Notes: generated by a model from the sequence alone, not told the origin. A stretch of 36,820 bases of DNA from Gammaproteobacteria bacterium (GCA_009692245.1 SHZN01000003.1:1-36820), one strand, 5' to 3'; numbered from the stretch's first letter, positions 16,970 to 27,040 are shown. Program-made: numbers and translations.

Positions 16970-19900
16970 CTAGAACGGGACGTATTGGCGGATTACCCGG
17001 CCACGTGCGTCGGAATCGGCGGCGATCACGGTCATGCTGCCGCCGGGCCGGCGGATTGTGGAGCGGAAGCCGCGCCCCAGCTCATCCACATCGATGATCG
17101 TCGTGCCCTGGGTGACGCCAGTGTTGTCCTTTTCCTCCTGCGTGAGCTGGTATCGCGTGCGCGAATCGCAGCCGGTTGTACAGGCTGCGCGCGACCATTG
17201 CGTGATGGTTTTATCAGGCCGCGTTTCCTGCGTCGGCCGGCCGAAAGCGTCGTAGGTCCAGTTCACGGTCAGGGCGTTGGGGTCGGTCATCGCGATCGGC
17301 AGGCCAATGCCGTAATCCCAGGTCAAGGCAGTGGTCTGGGAAAGCGGGTTGGTCATGCCGACCGGCAATTGTCCGCGGCTACCCCAGTCAAGTTTCCTGG
17401 TGCGAGCACTCATGCCAATGCCAGTGACCGAGCGGCTCGCGAGATTGCCGAAGCCGTCGTAGGCGAGACCGAATGTCACCTGCCACTGGCTGTTGCCTGG
17501 TTCGAGTCGTTGCTGCGTCGGCCGGCACTTCAACCCGTCCCAGCTCTGGCTGAAATTGCGGGTGAGTGCCGCGCCGCCTGCAAGCGTGTGACTCGCGGTG
17601 AGCTGCAGGTCTTGTGGCCGCCCCAGGCACCAGTTCACCGTGTCGTTGAGCACGGAAGTTTGAAGAGTCCGCAGGCTGCTCGAAGAGCCAGCACTGCCGC
17701 CACCGGCGGTCTCGGTGATCGTGGTCGTCTCGTCGGTCACGAGGCCGGATGTCGCGTCGATCGCCGCGACTGTACGTGTCGTCGTCGAAATCTGCGCGCC
17801 AGCAAATGCGCCGTCAACCTCGTAATGCCGTTGAGTTGTCAACGACGCAAATGGAAAGCGGCGCAAGGCAACGCCGCTACCGAGATTCAGGGTCGTCCAG
17901 GCATAGGAAGTGTCGCTGATCGGGGCGCCGGAACCCTGACGCACGACGACCGTCGATGGCAATCCGGTGTAGGGGAAATCCTGGCGTCGCGTTTCCTCGA
18001 CGCGCAAATCAACACCGGCTGTCGTGGTGATGCTCGTGCGCATCGCGAATCCAAGGATGCCGCGCCCGAGGAGATGCCGACGCAGACCCTGGTAGCTGTA
18101 ACGCGTCGCTGTCATCGACCCGAGCCCGGTGCCATCCGTCGTGCTCAACTCGGAAACGACATAGGCGGACGACTGCTGGTCCTGATCGGGATAGACGGCG
18201 CCGGATCCACGTGTGTAGACGGCTGAATCGGTTAGTGGCCGATAGGTAAATGCGGCGATGACACCGAAGCCGTCCGTCGCTGTAAGCAGGAGATCCGGCT
18301 TGAGGCCATTGCGCAACCGCCGATAGAGCGTACTGCCAGCACGCGTAACGAGGTCGGTCAGGCCGTCTCCGTTGGCGTCAACGTCAATTTCCGTACTGGT
18401 GCCATTCCTCGTGAAGCCCGTATCGACCGCCGGGGCACGCGAATCGCCGTTCGACAGGACGAGCAGCCAGTTTGTCGCGCCTGAGAGCAGCAGGTCGTCC
18501 CTGCCATCGTTGTTCCAGTCGTAGGCATTTATTTTTGTGCCGCCAGAGGTCGGCGCCGCAAGTTCCGGTCCGGTCCAGTACATGCCACAACCATTCATGC
18601 GCACGCGCAACGATCCGGTGTGATGGGTGTAGGCGAAGTCCGTGCAGCCATCGCCGTTGATGTCGGCAAGCGCTGCCACCACGAAGGAGCCGTCAAAATA
18701 ATCTGTCGCGTAGGTATTCGCGGAGATGCGTGCGATCGTGTAGGTCTCGTGCATCAGCAGGTCTTCGCCGCCGTCACCGTCGAGATCGATGTGTTCGCCG
18801 GGACGACCCAGGAATTCGCCGCCTTGCGGAGTGTCATATCCGATGGCCGTGGCCTGTTCGTAGAGCGTCACCGGGTTCGCGGAGAATCCGCCGCCTGGCA
18901 GCGCGTAGCGCACATACACGACGAGGCTGTTGCCGGTATAGGCGTAAATCTCGGACCAGGCTAGATCACCGAGTCCGTCGCCATTCATGTCCGCACCGCG
19001 GTAATCGACGATTTGCGGGCCCGGTGTAATGCCAGTATTCAGGGGCGAATTGAAGCCGGCGGCACTGCCCGGGATCACGGTCCACTGCCGTGCCGCCGAG
19101 AGCATCAGGAGATCGGCGAAACCATCGCCGTTGTTGTCGAAAGGAACTCCGATCCCGTAGGGAGCGGCGATCTTTGTCGCGACCTCCGCGCCGAACGCGT
19201 CTCCCGCAAGGCCGAGCCGGTAGCGCAATGTCACCGATGCCGTCGGCGAGTTGAACGGACGGCCGGCCCAGATGTAATCGCCGCGGCCGTCGCCATTGAT
19301 ATCAGCCATTGTCCAAAGCACGTTCTCGGGCAATGGCGTCGTGCCAGGAATCCCTGCCCAAATGCTTGATTCGGCTCCGAACCCTGGCGCGCCGTCCTGC
19401 CAGGTGAAATTCGTAGCCACGAGGCAGTCGCTGCCGCCAGCACCACATTCCTGGATCGACGCCAGCCGGCTGCGCCCGCCGGTAGACAACGCAGGTTCGT
19501 ATCTGAGGTCGTAGCGCCGAAGGATTGCGCCGTTGTAGAGCACTTCGATCCGGTCGAGACGGACGACCTGGCGGATGCGCGTGCCGGCGACGTAGGCGAC
19601 ATCCACCTCGTTGCTCGGGCGGTCCTCGTAGTTGAAAGTGATCTGGTGCGATGTGGAGATACCGGCATCGGGATTCGAGTTGTAGCGGATCACCATGATC
19701 CGGAAGCCGCCGTTCGCCAGATCCTCGAAGTACTCGAAGTCGATCACATTGCCGGAGCGGTCGCGAATCCGGTTCAGTGCCCAGGTACTGGCCATGTTCG
19801 AAGAATTCACGCTGCCGTTGCTGCCATCGATGCGTGAATCCGCTGTCGCACCGTACTCGAGCACGCGCCCGTCCGGCGCTTCCAGCACGAAGTACTGCGG

Positions 19901-20359
19901 CCCGCTGCCCGGGCCCGCGTAGGAACGGATGCGCGCGAAGCTCTCGATCTCGGTGTGGTATTCGGCGCCGGCTCCGCCGTAGGCGCCGCCATTGGTGACG
20001 ACGAGCCGCTGGCCATCCAGGCAGAAGCGGTCGGCATCGGTAAACGTGACTGGAGACGAGGCGCCATCCTGCACAATATTTCGGGGGCAACGCGCAATCT
20101 GCGACAGGCCGCCGATGTTCCAGCCGATGCCGAGCAGGCCGACGATACTGCGGTGCCGGTATTCGAGCGACACGGCTGGCGTCATTCCGTTGGTGCCTGG
20201 CGGCAGGTTCAGTGGGATCGAATAGACCGCCTCGCCATCCGGCGAAACGGTTGCCGTGCCGGGTGTGCGGCCGACGGCGGCGTCCGCGTAATCCGCAGTC
20301 AGCATGAACAAGAAGACGAGCAGGGCGCCGATGATGCGCCAGGTGATAGGCAGTTCCAT
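16970..20359 (-). CDS. SpvB/FG-GAP/RHS secreted toxin, 5' half (ends at in-frame TAG)
   Basis: 1129 residues. Residues 1-28 are a signal peptide (IIGALLVFLFMLTADYADAA). Next is an SpvB/TcaC-like domain (TATVSPDGEAVYSIPLNLPP, LLGIGWNIGGLSQI, RFCLDGQRLVV; about 33-300), then at least seven FG-GAP/VCBS calcium-type repeats (ADINGDGRGDYIW, DNNGDGFADLLML, DMNGDGLGDLAW, DLDGDGGEDLLM, ADINGDGCTDF, DWNNDGRDDLLL, DANGDGLTDLVT), a TcdB-like middle region, and the first RHS repeats. It ends at a TAG (16970-16972) after RQYVPF, and RHS-type codons carry on in the same frame. The intact gene would be about 2005 residues. A Shine-Dalgarno (GGAGG, 20367-20371) precedes the ATG. Confidence 0.92.
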   Translation of the reverse strand: MELPITWRIIGALLVFLFMLTADYADAAVGRTPGTATVSPDGEAVYSIPLNLPPGTNGMTPAVSLEYRHRSIVGLLGIGWNIGGLSQIARCPRNIVQDGASSPVTFTDADRFCLDGQRLVVTNGGAYGGAGAEYHTEIESFARIRSYAGPGSGPQYFVLEAPDGRVLEYGATADSRIDGSNGSVNSSNMASTWALNRIRDRSGNVIDFEYFEDLANGGFRIMVIRYNSNPDAGISTSHQITFNYEDRPSNEVDVAYVAGTRIRQVVRLDRIEVLYNGAILRRYDLRYEPALSTGGRSRLASIQECGAGGSDCLVATNFTWQDGAPGFGAESSIWAGIPGTTPLPENVLWTMADINGDGRGDYIWAGRPFNSPTASVTLRYRLGLAGDAFGAEVATKIAAPYGIGVPFDNNGDGFADLLMLSAARQWTVIPGSAAGFNSPLNTGITPGPQIVDYRGADMNGDGLGDLAWSEIYAYTGNSLVVYVRYALPGGGFSANPVTLYEQATAIGYDTPQGGEFLGRPGEHIDLDGDGGEDLLMHETYTIARISANTYATDYFDGSFVVAALADINGDGCTDFAYTHHTGSLRVRMNGCGMYWTGPELAAPTSGGTKINAYDWNNDGRDDLLLSGATNWLLVLSNGDSRAPAVDTGFTRNGTSTEIDVDANGDGLTDLVTRAGSTLYRRLRNGLKPDLLLTATDGFGVIAAFTYRPLTDSAVYTRGSGAVYPDQDQQSSAYVVSELSTTDGTGLGSMTATRYSYQGLRRHLLGRGILGFAMRTSITTTAGVDLRVEETRRQDFPYTGLPSTVVVRQGSGAPISDTSYAWTTLNLGSGVALRRFPFASLTTQRHYEVDGAFAGAQISTTTRTVAAIDATSGLVTDETTTITETAGGGSAGSSSSLRTLQTSVLNDTVNWCLGRPQDLQLTASHTLAGGAALTRNFSQSWDGLKCRPTQQRLEPGNSQWQVTFGLAYDGFGNLASRSVTGIGMSARTRKLDWGSRGQLPVGMTNPLSQTTALTWDYGIGLPIAMTDPNALTVNWTYDAFGRPTQETRPDKTITQWSRAACTTGCDSRTRYQLTQEEKDNTGVTQGTTIIDVDELGRGFRSTIRRPGGSMTVIAADSDARGRVIRQYVPF

Positions 20360-20377
20360 TGCAAGGCCTCCGATGCG

Positions 20378-20398
20378 CGCCCGGAATCTTTCCGGGCG
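20378..20398. promoter_or_regulatory. Perfect 9-bp hairpin in the leader of the RHS toxin gene
   Basis: CGCCCGGAA (20378-20386) and TTCCGGGCG (20390-20398) pair perfectly around a 3-nt loop. The hairpin lies about seven bases upstream of the toxin Shine-Dalgarno on the minus strand, where it could affect transcript stability or initiation. It has no T-run, so it is not a standard terminator. The remaining gap to glnB (20399-20522) holds no gene. Confidence 0.55.
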
Positions 20399-20423
20399 TC
20401 AGGGCCAAGCTAGCGATGCGTGA

Positions 20424-21223
<800 letters not shown>

Positions 21224-22198
21224 ATGCCACGCGCAATCCGGATTCATCAGTACGGCGGCCCCGAAGTCCTAAGCCTCGAGGAATTCGCGACCGGTTCGCC
21301 GAAGCCGAAGCAGCTGCGCATCCGCCAGACCGCCATCGGCGTCAATTTCATCGATACCTACCACCGCACGGGCCTCTATCCCTTGAAGCTCCCGAGCGGG
21401 CTCGGTGTTGAGGCGGCCGGCGTCGTGGTGGAGGCGGGGAGCAAGGTGACTGGCGTAGCAGTCGGCGATCGCGTGGCCTATGTCGACAGCACGCCGGGTT
21501 CGTATGTCGAGGAGCGGGTGATCGACGCGAACCGCGTCGTGAAGCTGCCGGATGAAATCTCGGATCAGCAGGCCGCCGCGTTGATGCTGAAGGGTCTCAC
21601 CGCCTGGTTCCTGCTGCGGCGCTGTTATCGCGCGCGAAAGAATGATCCGATCGTGCTGCATTCCGCGACCGGAGGTGTCGGCCTGATTGCGCTGCAATGG
21701 GCGACAGCGCTCGGCGCGAAGGTGATCGCGGTCGTCGGCAGCGATGCGAAGGCGGCGCTCGCACGCGAATACGGTGCTGCGGAAGTTATTGTCAGCACGC
21801 GTGAGGATCTGGTCGCGCGTGTGCGCGAGATCACGAAGAAACGCGGCGTGCCGGTCGTTTATGACGGCGTCGGCAAGGACACATTCCTCGCCTCGCTCGA
21901 TTGCCTGAAGCCGCGTGGCCTGATGGTCAGCTTCGGCAATGCCTCGGGGCCGGTGCCGCCGTTCTCGGCGCTCGAGCTCTCGAAGCGCGGTTCGCTGTAC
22001 CTGACGCGACCGACACTCTTTCACTACATTGCAAAGGCGTCAGACCGCGCCCGCGGCGCGCGCGAACTATTCGAGATCGTCTCGAGCGGAAAGGTGAAGG
22101 TCAGGATCGGCCAGACATACTCATTATTAAATGCTGCCCAGGCGCATCGCGACCTGGAGGCGCGCCGCACGATCGGCAGCACGCTGCTGATTCCCTAA
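21224..22198 (+). CDS. qorA: NADPH:quinone oxidoreductase (zeta-crystallin-like, MDR superfamily)
   Basis: 324 residues, normal for QorA. N-terminal GroES-like domain (IGVNFIDTYHRTGLYPLKLP; GLGVEAAGVVVEAG), nucleotide-binding Rossmann motif (LHSATGGVGLIALQWA, about residue 145-160), then the YDGVGKDTF and SFGNASGPVPPF strands typical of quinone oxidoreductases. No zinc ligands are present, as expected. It starts directly after the ferredoxin-domain gene stop. A palindromic repeat follows its TAA by four bases. The symbol is by family resemblance. Confidence 0.93.
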   Translation: MPRAIRIHQYGGPEVLSLEEFATGSPKPKQLRIRQTAIGVNFIDTYHRTGLYPLKLPSGLGVEAAGVVVEAGSKVTGVAVGDRVAYVDSTPGSYVEERVIDANRVVKLPDEISDQQAAALMLKGLTAWFLLRRCYRARKNDPIVLHSATGGVGLIALQWATALGAKVIAVVGSDAKAALAREYGAAEVIVSTREDLVARVREITKKRGVPVVYDGVGKDTFLASLDCLKPRGLMVSFGNASGPVPPFSALELSKRGSLYLTRPTLFHYIAKASDRARGARELFEIVSSGKVKVRIGQTYSLLNAAQAHRDLEARRTIGSTLLIP

Positions 22199-22202
22199 TT
22201 GA

Positions 22203-22253
22203 GTGCCGGGTCGCAAGTTCGTAGTTAGTACCTACGAACTTGCGACCCGGCAC
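22203..22253. repeat. Long palindromic repeat, copy 2 (22-bp perfect arms)
   Basis: Left arm 22203-22224 and right arm 22232-22253 are exact reverse complements with a 7-nt loop; the core GTGCCGGGTCGCAAGTTCG is shared with copies at 855-920 and 24099-24143. It sits between the ends of two convergent genes (stops 22196-22198 and 22225-22227). The right arm encodes the last residues (GAGSQVRRY) of the SDR protein. The position fits a bidirectional transcript-end hairpin. Confidence 0.95.
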
Positions 22254-23085
22254 CAGGTAGGCTGGCGCGGATGCCGGCCTCGGCGGTGGGGTAGCGCGGG
22301 TGGAAACCTAATTCCTGGCGCAGGCTGGTGGTATCCACGCAGCGCGATTCGCCGAGGAAGGACAGCACGACGTTGGATTTGAGGGCCTGGAGTTGGGTCA
22401 AAGGCAGTTGCAGCGGCGGACTCAGACCCGCGAGTTTCGCGACGAGTACGAGAAAGGCGGTGCTCGTCGTATGGTCGCCGTCGCCGACGTTGTAGATTCG
22501 ATTACGCGCCTCCGGTTTCAAGAGCGCAGAAACACAAATGTCGGCCAGGTCCTCCACATGAATCCGGTTGCCAGGCCCGGCTTGGGATTCGGCGAGTGCT
22601 GGTTCGCTACGTTGCAGACGATCTAGCGGCAAACGCCCAGGGCCATAAATGCCCGGTGCGCGCAGGATCACCCATTCGATCTTGCGTGGCTCGCACCAGG
22701 CGCGCAGCGCCGCTTCGGCCGAGAGCCTCCGGCGCGCCCGATCGGTTGCGGGGGCAGGCGTCGTGTCCTCCGTCACGGTCGCGCCGCCGGCATCGCCGTA
22801 GACACCGGTCGTGCTGATGTAGACGATGCGGCCAGGATTCGCTGGCAATGTCGCGAGGAACCGTTCGAGCCGCGGGTCGGTCGCCCCGGTAGCTGGCGGC
22901 GGCACCAGATAGATCACATCGAATGGCGCCGCGAACTTGAGCGTTTGGGCCTTGCGGGTGAGGCTGAAGACAGGCCCGCGCACAGCAAGTCGCTCTGCCA
23001 CACGCGCGCCGGTGTAGCCGGCGCCGGCGACGACGAATGTTCGTGGGCGTTTATCGGGTGATTGCGTCGCCGTCATCTCACTCAT
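22225..23085 (-). CDS. NAD(P)-dependent epimerase/dehydratase (extended SDR, YeeZ-like)
   Basis: 286 residues with an N-terminal dinucleotide-binding motif (TFVVAGAGYTGARVAERL, about residues 16-33), an SDR-type YISTTGVYGDAGG strand with the Ser/Tyr catalytic region, and LRAPGIYGPGRLPLDRL. It matches the YeeZ-like group of SDRs annotated as nucleoside-diphosphate-sugar epimerases; the real substrate is unknown. The C-terminal residues PGAGSQVRRY come from the palindromic repeat and replace the native end. It is divergent from the iron-sulfur reductase at 23095 with a 9-base gap between starts. Confidence 0.9.
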   Translation of the reverse strand: MSEMTATQSPDKRPRTFVVAGAGYTGARVAERLAVRGPVFSLTRKAQTLKFAAPFDVIYLVPPPATGATDPRLERFLATLPANPGRIVYISTTGVYGDAGGATVTEDTTPAPATDRARRRLSAEAALRAWCEPRKIEWVILRAPGIYGPGRLPLDRLQRSEPALAESQAGPGNRIHVEDLADICVSALLKPEARNRIYNVGDGDHTTSTAFLVLVAKLAGLSPPLQLPLTQLQALKSNVVLSFLGESRCVDTTSLRQELGFHPRYPTAEAGIRASLPGAGSQVRRY

Positions 23086-23094
23086 AATAGCGGC

Positions 23095-24093
23095 GTGAAG
23101 GTCAGGCTGCTGCCATCAGGTCGGGAGTTCCAGGCGCGGAGCGATGAGCCCGTGCTTTCGGGCGCATTGCGTGAACACCTTAACCTGCCGCACAGCTGCA
23201 AGGGCGGCTCCTGCGGCACCTGTCGCGTGCGCGTGATCAAGGGCAGCTTCGCGTACCCGCATGGACGCCCGCTCGGCATCACCGCGGACGAGGAGTCCGA
23301 GGGCCACGCGCTGATCTGCCAGGCGCGGGCGCTCGAGGACCTCGAGATCGAGATCCGCGACATCCGGCATGTCTCGGACGTCGAGATCAAGAGTCTTCCG
23401 ACCCGCATCGAGAAGATGCGGCTGTTCGCGCCGGATGTGATGGGATTGTTGCTGCGTCTGCCTGCGATAGAGTCATTCGCCTGGCAGTGCGGCCAGTATG
23501 TGGACGTCATGCTCGCAGGCGAGCGCCGGCGCAGCTTCTCGCTGGCGAATCCACCGCATGATGCGGCGCTGCTCGAGCTGCATGTCCGCCGCGCGCCCGG
23601 CGGCGCTTTTAGCGAGCAGGTCTTCAGGACGCTGAGAGCAGGTTCGCTGCTGCGTATTGAAGGCCCGTTGGGACAATTCATCTACCGCCCCGGCGAACGG
23701 CCACTGCTGCTGGTCGGTGGCGGCACGGGCTACGTGCCGCTGAAGGCAATGATCCGCCAGGTGTTGGAAACCGAGAGCAGGCGCGATGTCACGCTTTTCT
23801 GGGGCGCGCGCACGGCGGCTGATCTCTATGAAGACGCGTGGCTGCGCGAGCTTGCCGCGAAACACAAGCGTTTCCGCTACACGTCAGTGCTTTCGGACCA
23901 GGTGGCCGCGGCGCCACATGAACACGGTTTCGTTCATGAAGCCGTGATACGCAAAGTCGCCGGCCTCGCCGGATTCGACATCTACGCTGCAGGCCCACCT
24001 GCAATGATCGACGCCGTACGTGCGGCGCTCCCTGCCCAGGGCGCGGATCCCGAGCGCATCTACATCGACTCCTTCGACTACGCGCACGCATGA
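23095..24093 (+). CDS. 2Fe-2S ferredoxin/FAD/NAD(P) reductase (CDP-6-deoxy-glucoseen reductase-like)
   Basis: 332 residues from a GTG at 23095; this choice gives KVRLLPSGREF, the usual N-terminal beta strand, though no clear Shine-Dalgarno is seen. Domains: plant-type [2Fe-2S] ferredoxin (SCKGGSCGTCRV plus a later ALICQARA cysteine), FAD-binding RRSFSLANPP near residue 150, and the NAD-binding VGGGTGYVPLKAMIRQ plus IYAAGPPAMIDAV near the end. Proteins like this include AscD/DdhD-type reductases and oxygenase reductases. Without an adjacent oxygenase the partner is unknown. Confidence 0.92.
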   Translation: MKVRLLPSGREFQARSDEPVLSGALREHLNLPHSCKGGSCGTCRVRVIKGSFAYPHGRPLGITADEESEGHALICQARALEDLEIEIRDIRHVSDVEIKSLPTRIEKMRLFAPDVMGLLLRLPAIESFAWQCGQYVDVMLAGERRRSFSLANPPHDAALLELHVRRAPGGAFSEQVFRTLRAGSLLRIEGPLGQFIYRPGERPLLLVGGGTGYVPLKAMIRQVLETESRRDVTLFWGARTAADLYEDAWLRELAAKHKRFRYTSVLSDQVAAAPHEHGFVHEAVIRKVAGLAGFDIYAAGPPAMIDAVRAALPAQGADPERIYIDSFDYAHA

Positions 24094-24098
24094 CTTTG

Positions 24099-24143
24099 AC
24101 TTGGTGCCGGGTCGCAAGTTTGACTTGCGACCCGGCACCAAGT
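24099..24143. repeat. Long palindromic repeat, copy 3 (21-bp perfect arms)
   Basis: Left arm 24099-24119 and right arm 24123-24143 are exact reverse complements around a 3-nt loop (TTG). The sequence ACTTGGTGCCGGGTCGCAAG is that of copies 1 and 2. It lies between the convergent ends of the iron-sulfur reductase (stop 24091-24093) and hemD (stop 24159-24161), six bases after the former, so it could terminate both. This copy is not translated in its neighbours. Confidence 0.95.
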
Positions 24144-24158
24144 TGGTCGCGGCACCAA

Positions 24159-24935
24159 CTATCGCGGCGTGGATTCGCGCCAGCGGAGCAGCGCGCTGGT
24201 GAGTGCGGCATCGTCCGGCGCATCAGCGAGGATCAGTGGTGAGCCGAGCCCGAGCCGGATCGCCGCGTCTGCCACACGGCGCGATCCGGTCAGCAATGCG
24301 GTCGAGTCCATCAGCTCGCGGCAACGCTGCGTGACGATGCCGACCAGCGCTTCGAGTAATTCGACGCTCGTCGCTGAATAAGCGCGTACGCCACCATGGC
24401 GCCAGAGCTGCTCGACATGCGCCTGCACTTCGGGGTCTGGGCGCGCGGGCTCGCGCGTATAGACCTCGGCGTACTGCACCTGTGCGCCGCGCGAGGTCAG
24501 CACATCTCCGAGTAAATCGCGCCCGCCGACGCCGCGCACGATCATCACACGCTGCCCGCTCATCTGCGCCAACTGTGGCATTGCGAGCAACGCCTCGCTG
24601 TCTGCGCCGTCGGCAGGCATCAGCGACACACGGTAGCCGGCGGAATTCAGTGCGGATGCCGTCGGCTGGGCGAGTGCCGCGAGGCTGATGTCGCGTCGCT
24701 GTTCCAGCAGGTCCGCGCCGAATCGCGCGGCATTGGCGCTGATGAAGATCACGAGGTCGTAACGATCCGCGGGTCCGATCGCGGCGCGTACTGCGGCACG
24801 GTCCGCACGCGGCCGGATCGAGAGCGCCGCGTATCGCACCGGCGTGCCACCCTCGGCTTCGATGAGCTGGCACAAGTGCTGCGCCTGATGTTCAGGCCGC
24901 GTCACCAGCACGCCGATGCCGGCCAGGCGTCCCAT
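24159..24935 (-). CDS. hemD: Uroporphyrinogen-III synthase
   Basis: 258 residues from the ATG at 24935, one base after the hemC TGA; the longer in-frame ORF overlaps hemC. The HemD pattern is visible in IGVLVTRPEHQAQHLCQLIE at the N-terminus, DLVIFISANAARFG near residue 70, VMIVRGVGGRDLLGD and the C-terminal YSATSVELLEALVG. It cyclises hydroxymethylbilane to uroporphyrinogen III in heme and siroheme synthesis. HemD is poorly conserved; the hemC neighbour makes the call firm. Confidence 0.95.
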   Translation of the reverse strand: MGRLAGIGVLVTRPEHQAQHLCQLIEAEGGTPVRYAALSIRPRADRAAVRAAIGPADRYDLVIFISANAARFGADLLEQRRDISLAALAQPTASALNSAGYRVSLMPADGADSEALLAMPQLAQMSGQRVMIVRGVGGRDLLGDVLTSRGAQVQYAEVYTREPARPDPEVQAHVEQLWRHGGVRAYSATSVELLEALVGIVTQRCRELMDSTALLTGSRRVADAAIRLGLGSPLILADAPDDAALTSALLRWRESTPR

Positions 24936-24936
24936 G

Positions 24937-25872
24937 TCAGTGTCCACCGTCCATCGCGAGTGACTCCAGCAATGCTTCTGCCCCGGCCGCGAGCAGTCGC
25001 TCTGCAAGCGCGGTGCCGAGCTTTCCCGCATCGCCTGCTGTACCTGTAACGCGATCTTCAAATATCTGGCTGCCATCCGGCGACCCGACCAGACCGCGCA
25101 GGTCGATCCTGTCGCCGGTGAGCGTCGCGAAGCCGGCGATCGGCGACTGGCAACTGCCACCAAGCCGTGTGGCAAACGCACGTTCGGCTTCGAGGCAGTG
25201 CCGCGTTGGCGCATGCTCGAGCGGCGCCAGCAGCGAGCGCACGCGCGCGTCAGCAGTACGGCATTCGATTCCGATCACACCCTGGCCAACAGCAGGCAGC
25301 ATTCTTTCTGGTGCGAGTCGCTCGCGAATGCGTGCGCCCAGCTCCAGGCGATCGAGACCGGCGCTTGCGAGAATGATTGCCGCGAACTCGCCCTCGTCCA
25401 GTTTGCGCAGGCGCGTTTCGACATTACCGCGCAGCACTGCGATCTCCAGATCGGGCCGCGCGCGCTTCAACTGGGATTGCCGGCGCAGGCTCGAGGTGCC
25501 GACGCACGCGCCCTTCGGCAGTTCGGCGAATTTCGCATGGAGCCTGGAAACGAAAGCATCACGCGGATCAGCACGTTCGAGTACGGCCGTGATGGCCATT
25601 TCGTCGCGGAGCGCCGCGGGCATGTCCTTCATCGAATGCACGGCGATGTCAGCCTTGCCCGCGAGGATGGCCACCTCGAGTGCCTTGATGAACAGGCCCT
25701 TGCCACCGGCGCTTGCGAGCGCCCGGTCCACGATGCGGTCACCTTCGGTGACCATCGGCAGGAGCCGCACTTCAAGCCCTTGATGGGCGGCCGTGAGGCG
25801 CGCAGCGACATGCTCGGCCTGCCAAAGGGCAAGCCGGCTACGCCGCGTTGCGATGCGTATTTCCGCGCTCAT
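24937..25872 (-). CDS. hemC: Porphobilinogen deaminase (hydroxymethylbilane synthase)
   Basis: 311 residues from the ATG at 25872 (RIATRRSRLALWQAEHVA). It joins four porphobilinogens on a dipyrromethane cofactor held by Cys241 (RLGGSCQSPIAG). Other signatures: VHSMKDMPAAL (79-89), GTSSLRRQSQL (125-135) and VLRGNVETRLRKLDEGEF. The open frame upstream of 25872 is a spurious extension overlapping the divergent gene. It couples to hemD. In Pseudomonas hemC-hemD follow algR; here one gene separates them from the algR-type regulator. Confidence 0.97.
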   Translation of the reverse strand: MSAEIRIATRRSRLALWQAEHVAARLTAAHQGLEVRLLPMVTEGDRIVDRALASAGGKGLFIKALEVAILAGKADIAVHSMKDMPAALRDEMAITAVLERADPRDAFVSRLHAKFAELPKGACVGTSSLRRQSQLKRARPDLEIAVLRGNVETRLRKLDEGEFAAIILASAGLDRLELGARIRERLAPERMLPAVGQGVIGIECRTADARVRSLLAPLEHAPTRHCLEAERAFATRLGGSCQSPIAGFATLTGDRIDLRGLVGSPDGSQIFEDRVTGTAGDAGKLGTALAERLLAAGAEALLESLAMDGGH

Positions 25873-25915
25873 GAGGCCATTGTGCCATGCGTCCGGATGG
25901 CCGTCGGATGACGTC

Positions 25916-27040
25916 ATGAGCAGGGTGTGGACAGCGGGAATTCTGGCATTGGCGGGCATGATCGGCGTGGCCTGGGCCGATGACACCGCGCGGGCATCGG
26001 TCGGTGACAGTCGCCTGAGCGCGGGTGACTCAGTCACCCTGGATGAATACGTGCCGGGCAATGTCTATCTCGCGGGCGGGCGCATCAAACTCGATGATCG
26101 TGTCGGCGGCAACGCCTTCGTGACCGGCGGTGACGTGGACGTCACGGGCTCGATCGGGCGCAATCTGTACGCGGCCGGCGGCGACCTGCAAATCGAGGGC
26201 GAAGTCGAAGGCACTGTGCGCGCGGCCGGTGGCAGGATCCGCGTGGCGCGCGGCGCCAGACTCCGCAAGGATGTGTCGCTCGCGGGCGGTAGTGTCGAGG
26301 TGGAGGGGGATGTCGGCGAGGACCTTGAAGTCTACGGCGAATCCATCGTCATCAACGGCGTCATCGGCGGCGATCTCCGGATTGCCGGAGAGGATATCCG
26401 TATCGGACCTGATACACGCGTCGCGGGCCACCTCAAGTACAGGAGCGGCGGCACATTCGTCATCGACCCGAAGGCGCAGGTCGCAAAGGGCATCGAGGAA
26501 CGTGACGCCGATGATCATGGCTGGCTCAAGAAGATCGGTCGTGGCGCCGCGCATGTCGGTGGCGCCTTGTTCTCGCTCGGCGTCGTCCTGCTCGGCGCGC
26601 TGATGATCCTCGGCCTGCCGTCATTCAGCCGCGAGGCCGCCGCGACGATACGCCACGAGTGGTGGCAGAGCGCCGGTGTCGGTTGCGTGATGCTGATCGG
26701 CGTGCCATTCGCGGCCGCAATCCTGATGATCACCTTGATCGGCATCCCGCTCGCGCTGATGATGATTTTCGGCTACATGGTGCTGCTGATGCTTGGTTAC
26801 GTGATAGCGGCGCTATTTGTCGGCGACCTGGCGCTCGAGCGACTCGGCGGCGATCGGATCAAGTCGCTGGGCTGGCGCGTGTTGTTCCTGCTGCTCGCAC
26901 TCGTCGTGCTCTCAGTCGCGCGTCACCTGCCATTGATCGGCGGGCTCGCCGTCGCCCTGTTGTTTGTTGCCGGCATCGGCGCATTCACGATGAGGAGCTG
27001 GAGAGGGTTCAGGCAGAAGGGCAACGCGGTGGCGGCGTAG
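25916..27040 (+). CDS. Bactofilin-like beta-helix membrane protein
   Basis: 374 residues from the ATG at 25916; earlier in-frame starts overlap hemC. Residues 1-22 are a signal peptide (VWTAGILALAGMIGVAWADD). Residues about 40-200 are a repetitive beta-helix of short strands with recurrent GG (such as YLAGGRIKLDD, AFVTGGDVDVTGS, LYAAGGDLQIEGE, SLAGGSVEVEGD, LRIAGEDIRIGPD), like polymer-forming bactofilin repeats. Four to five hydrophobic segments follow (about 225-360). The function is unknown. An in-frame stretch of 38 sense codons continues past the TAG. Confidence 0.85.
   Translation: MSRVWTAGILALAGMIGVAWADDTARASVGDSRLSAGDSVTLDEYVPGNVYLAGGRIKLDDRVGGNAFVTGGDVDVTGSIGRNLYAAGGDLQIEGEVEGTVRAAGGRIRVARGARLRKDVSLAGGSVEVEGDVGEDLEVYGESIVINGVIGGDLRIAGEDIRIGPDTRVAGHLKYRSGGTFVIDPKAQVAKGIEERDADDHGWLKKIGRGAAHVGGALFSLGVVLLGALMILGLPSFSREAAATIRHEWWQSAGVGCVMLIGVPFAAAILMITLIGIPLALMMIFGYMVLLMLGYVIAALFVGDLALERLGGDRIKSLGWRVLFLLLALVVLSVARHLPLIGGLAVALLFVAGIGAFTMRSWRGFRQKGNAVAA

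Noticed and set aside
16742..18226. 494-codon plus-strand open frame opposite the RHS toxin
   Set aside because: It mirrors the RHS/FG-GAP coding strand and has no recognisable domain.
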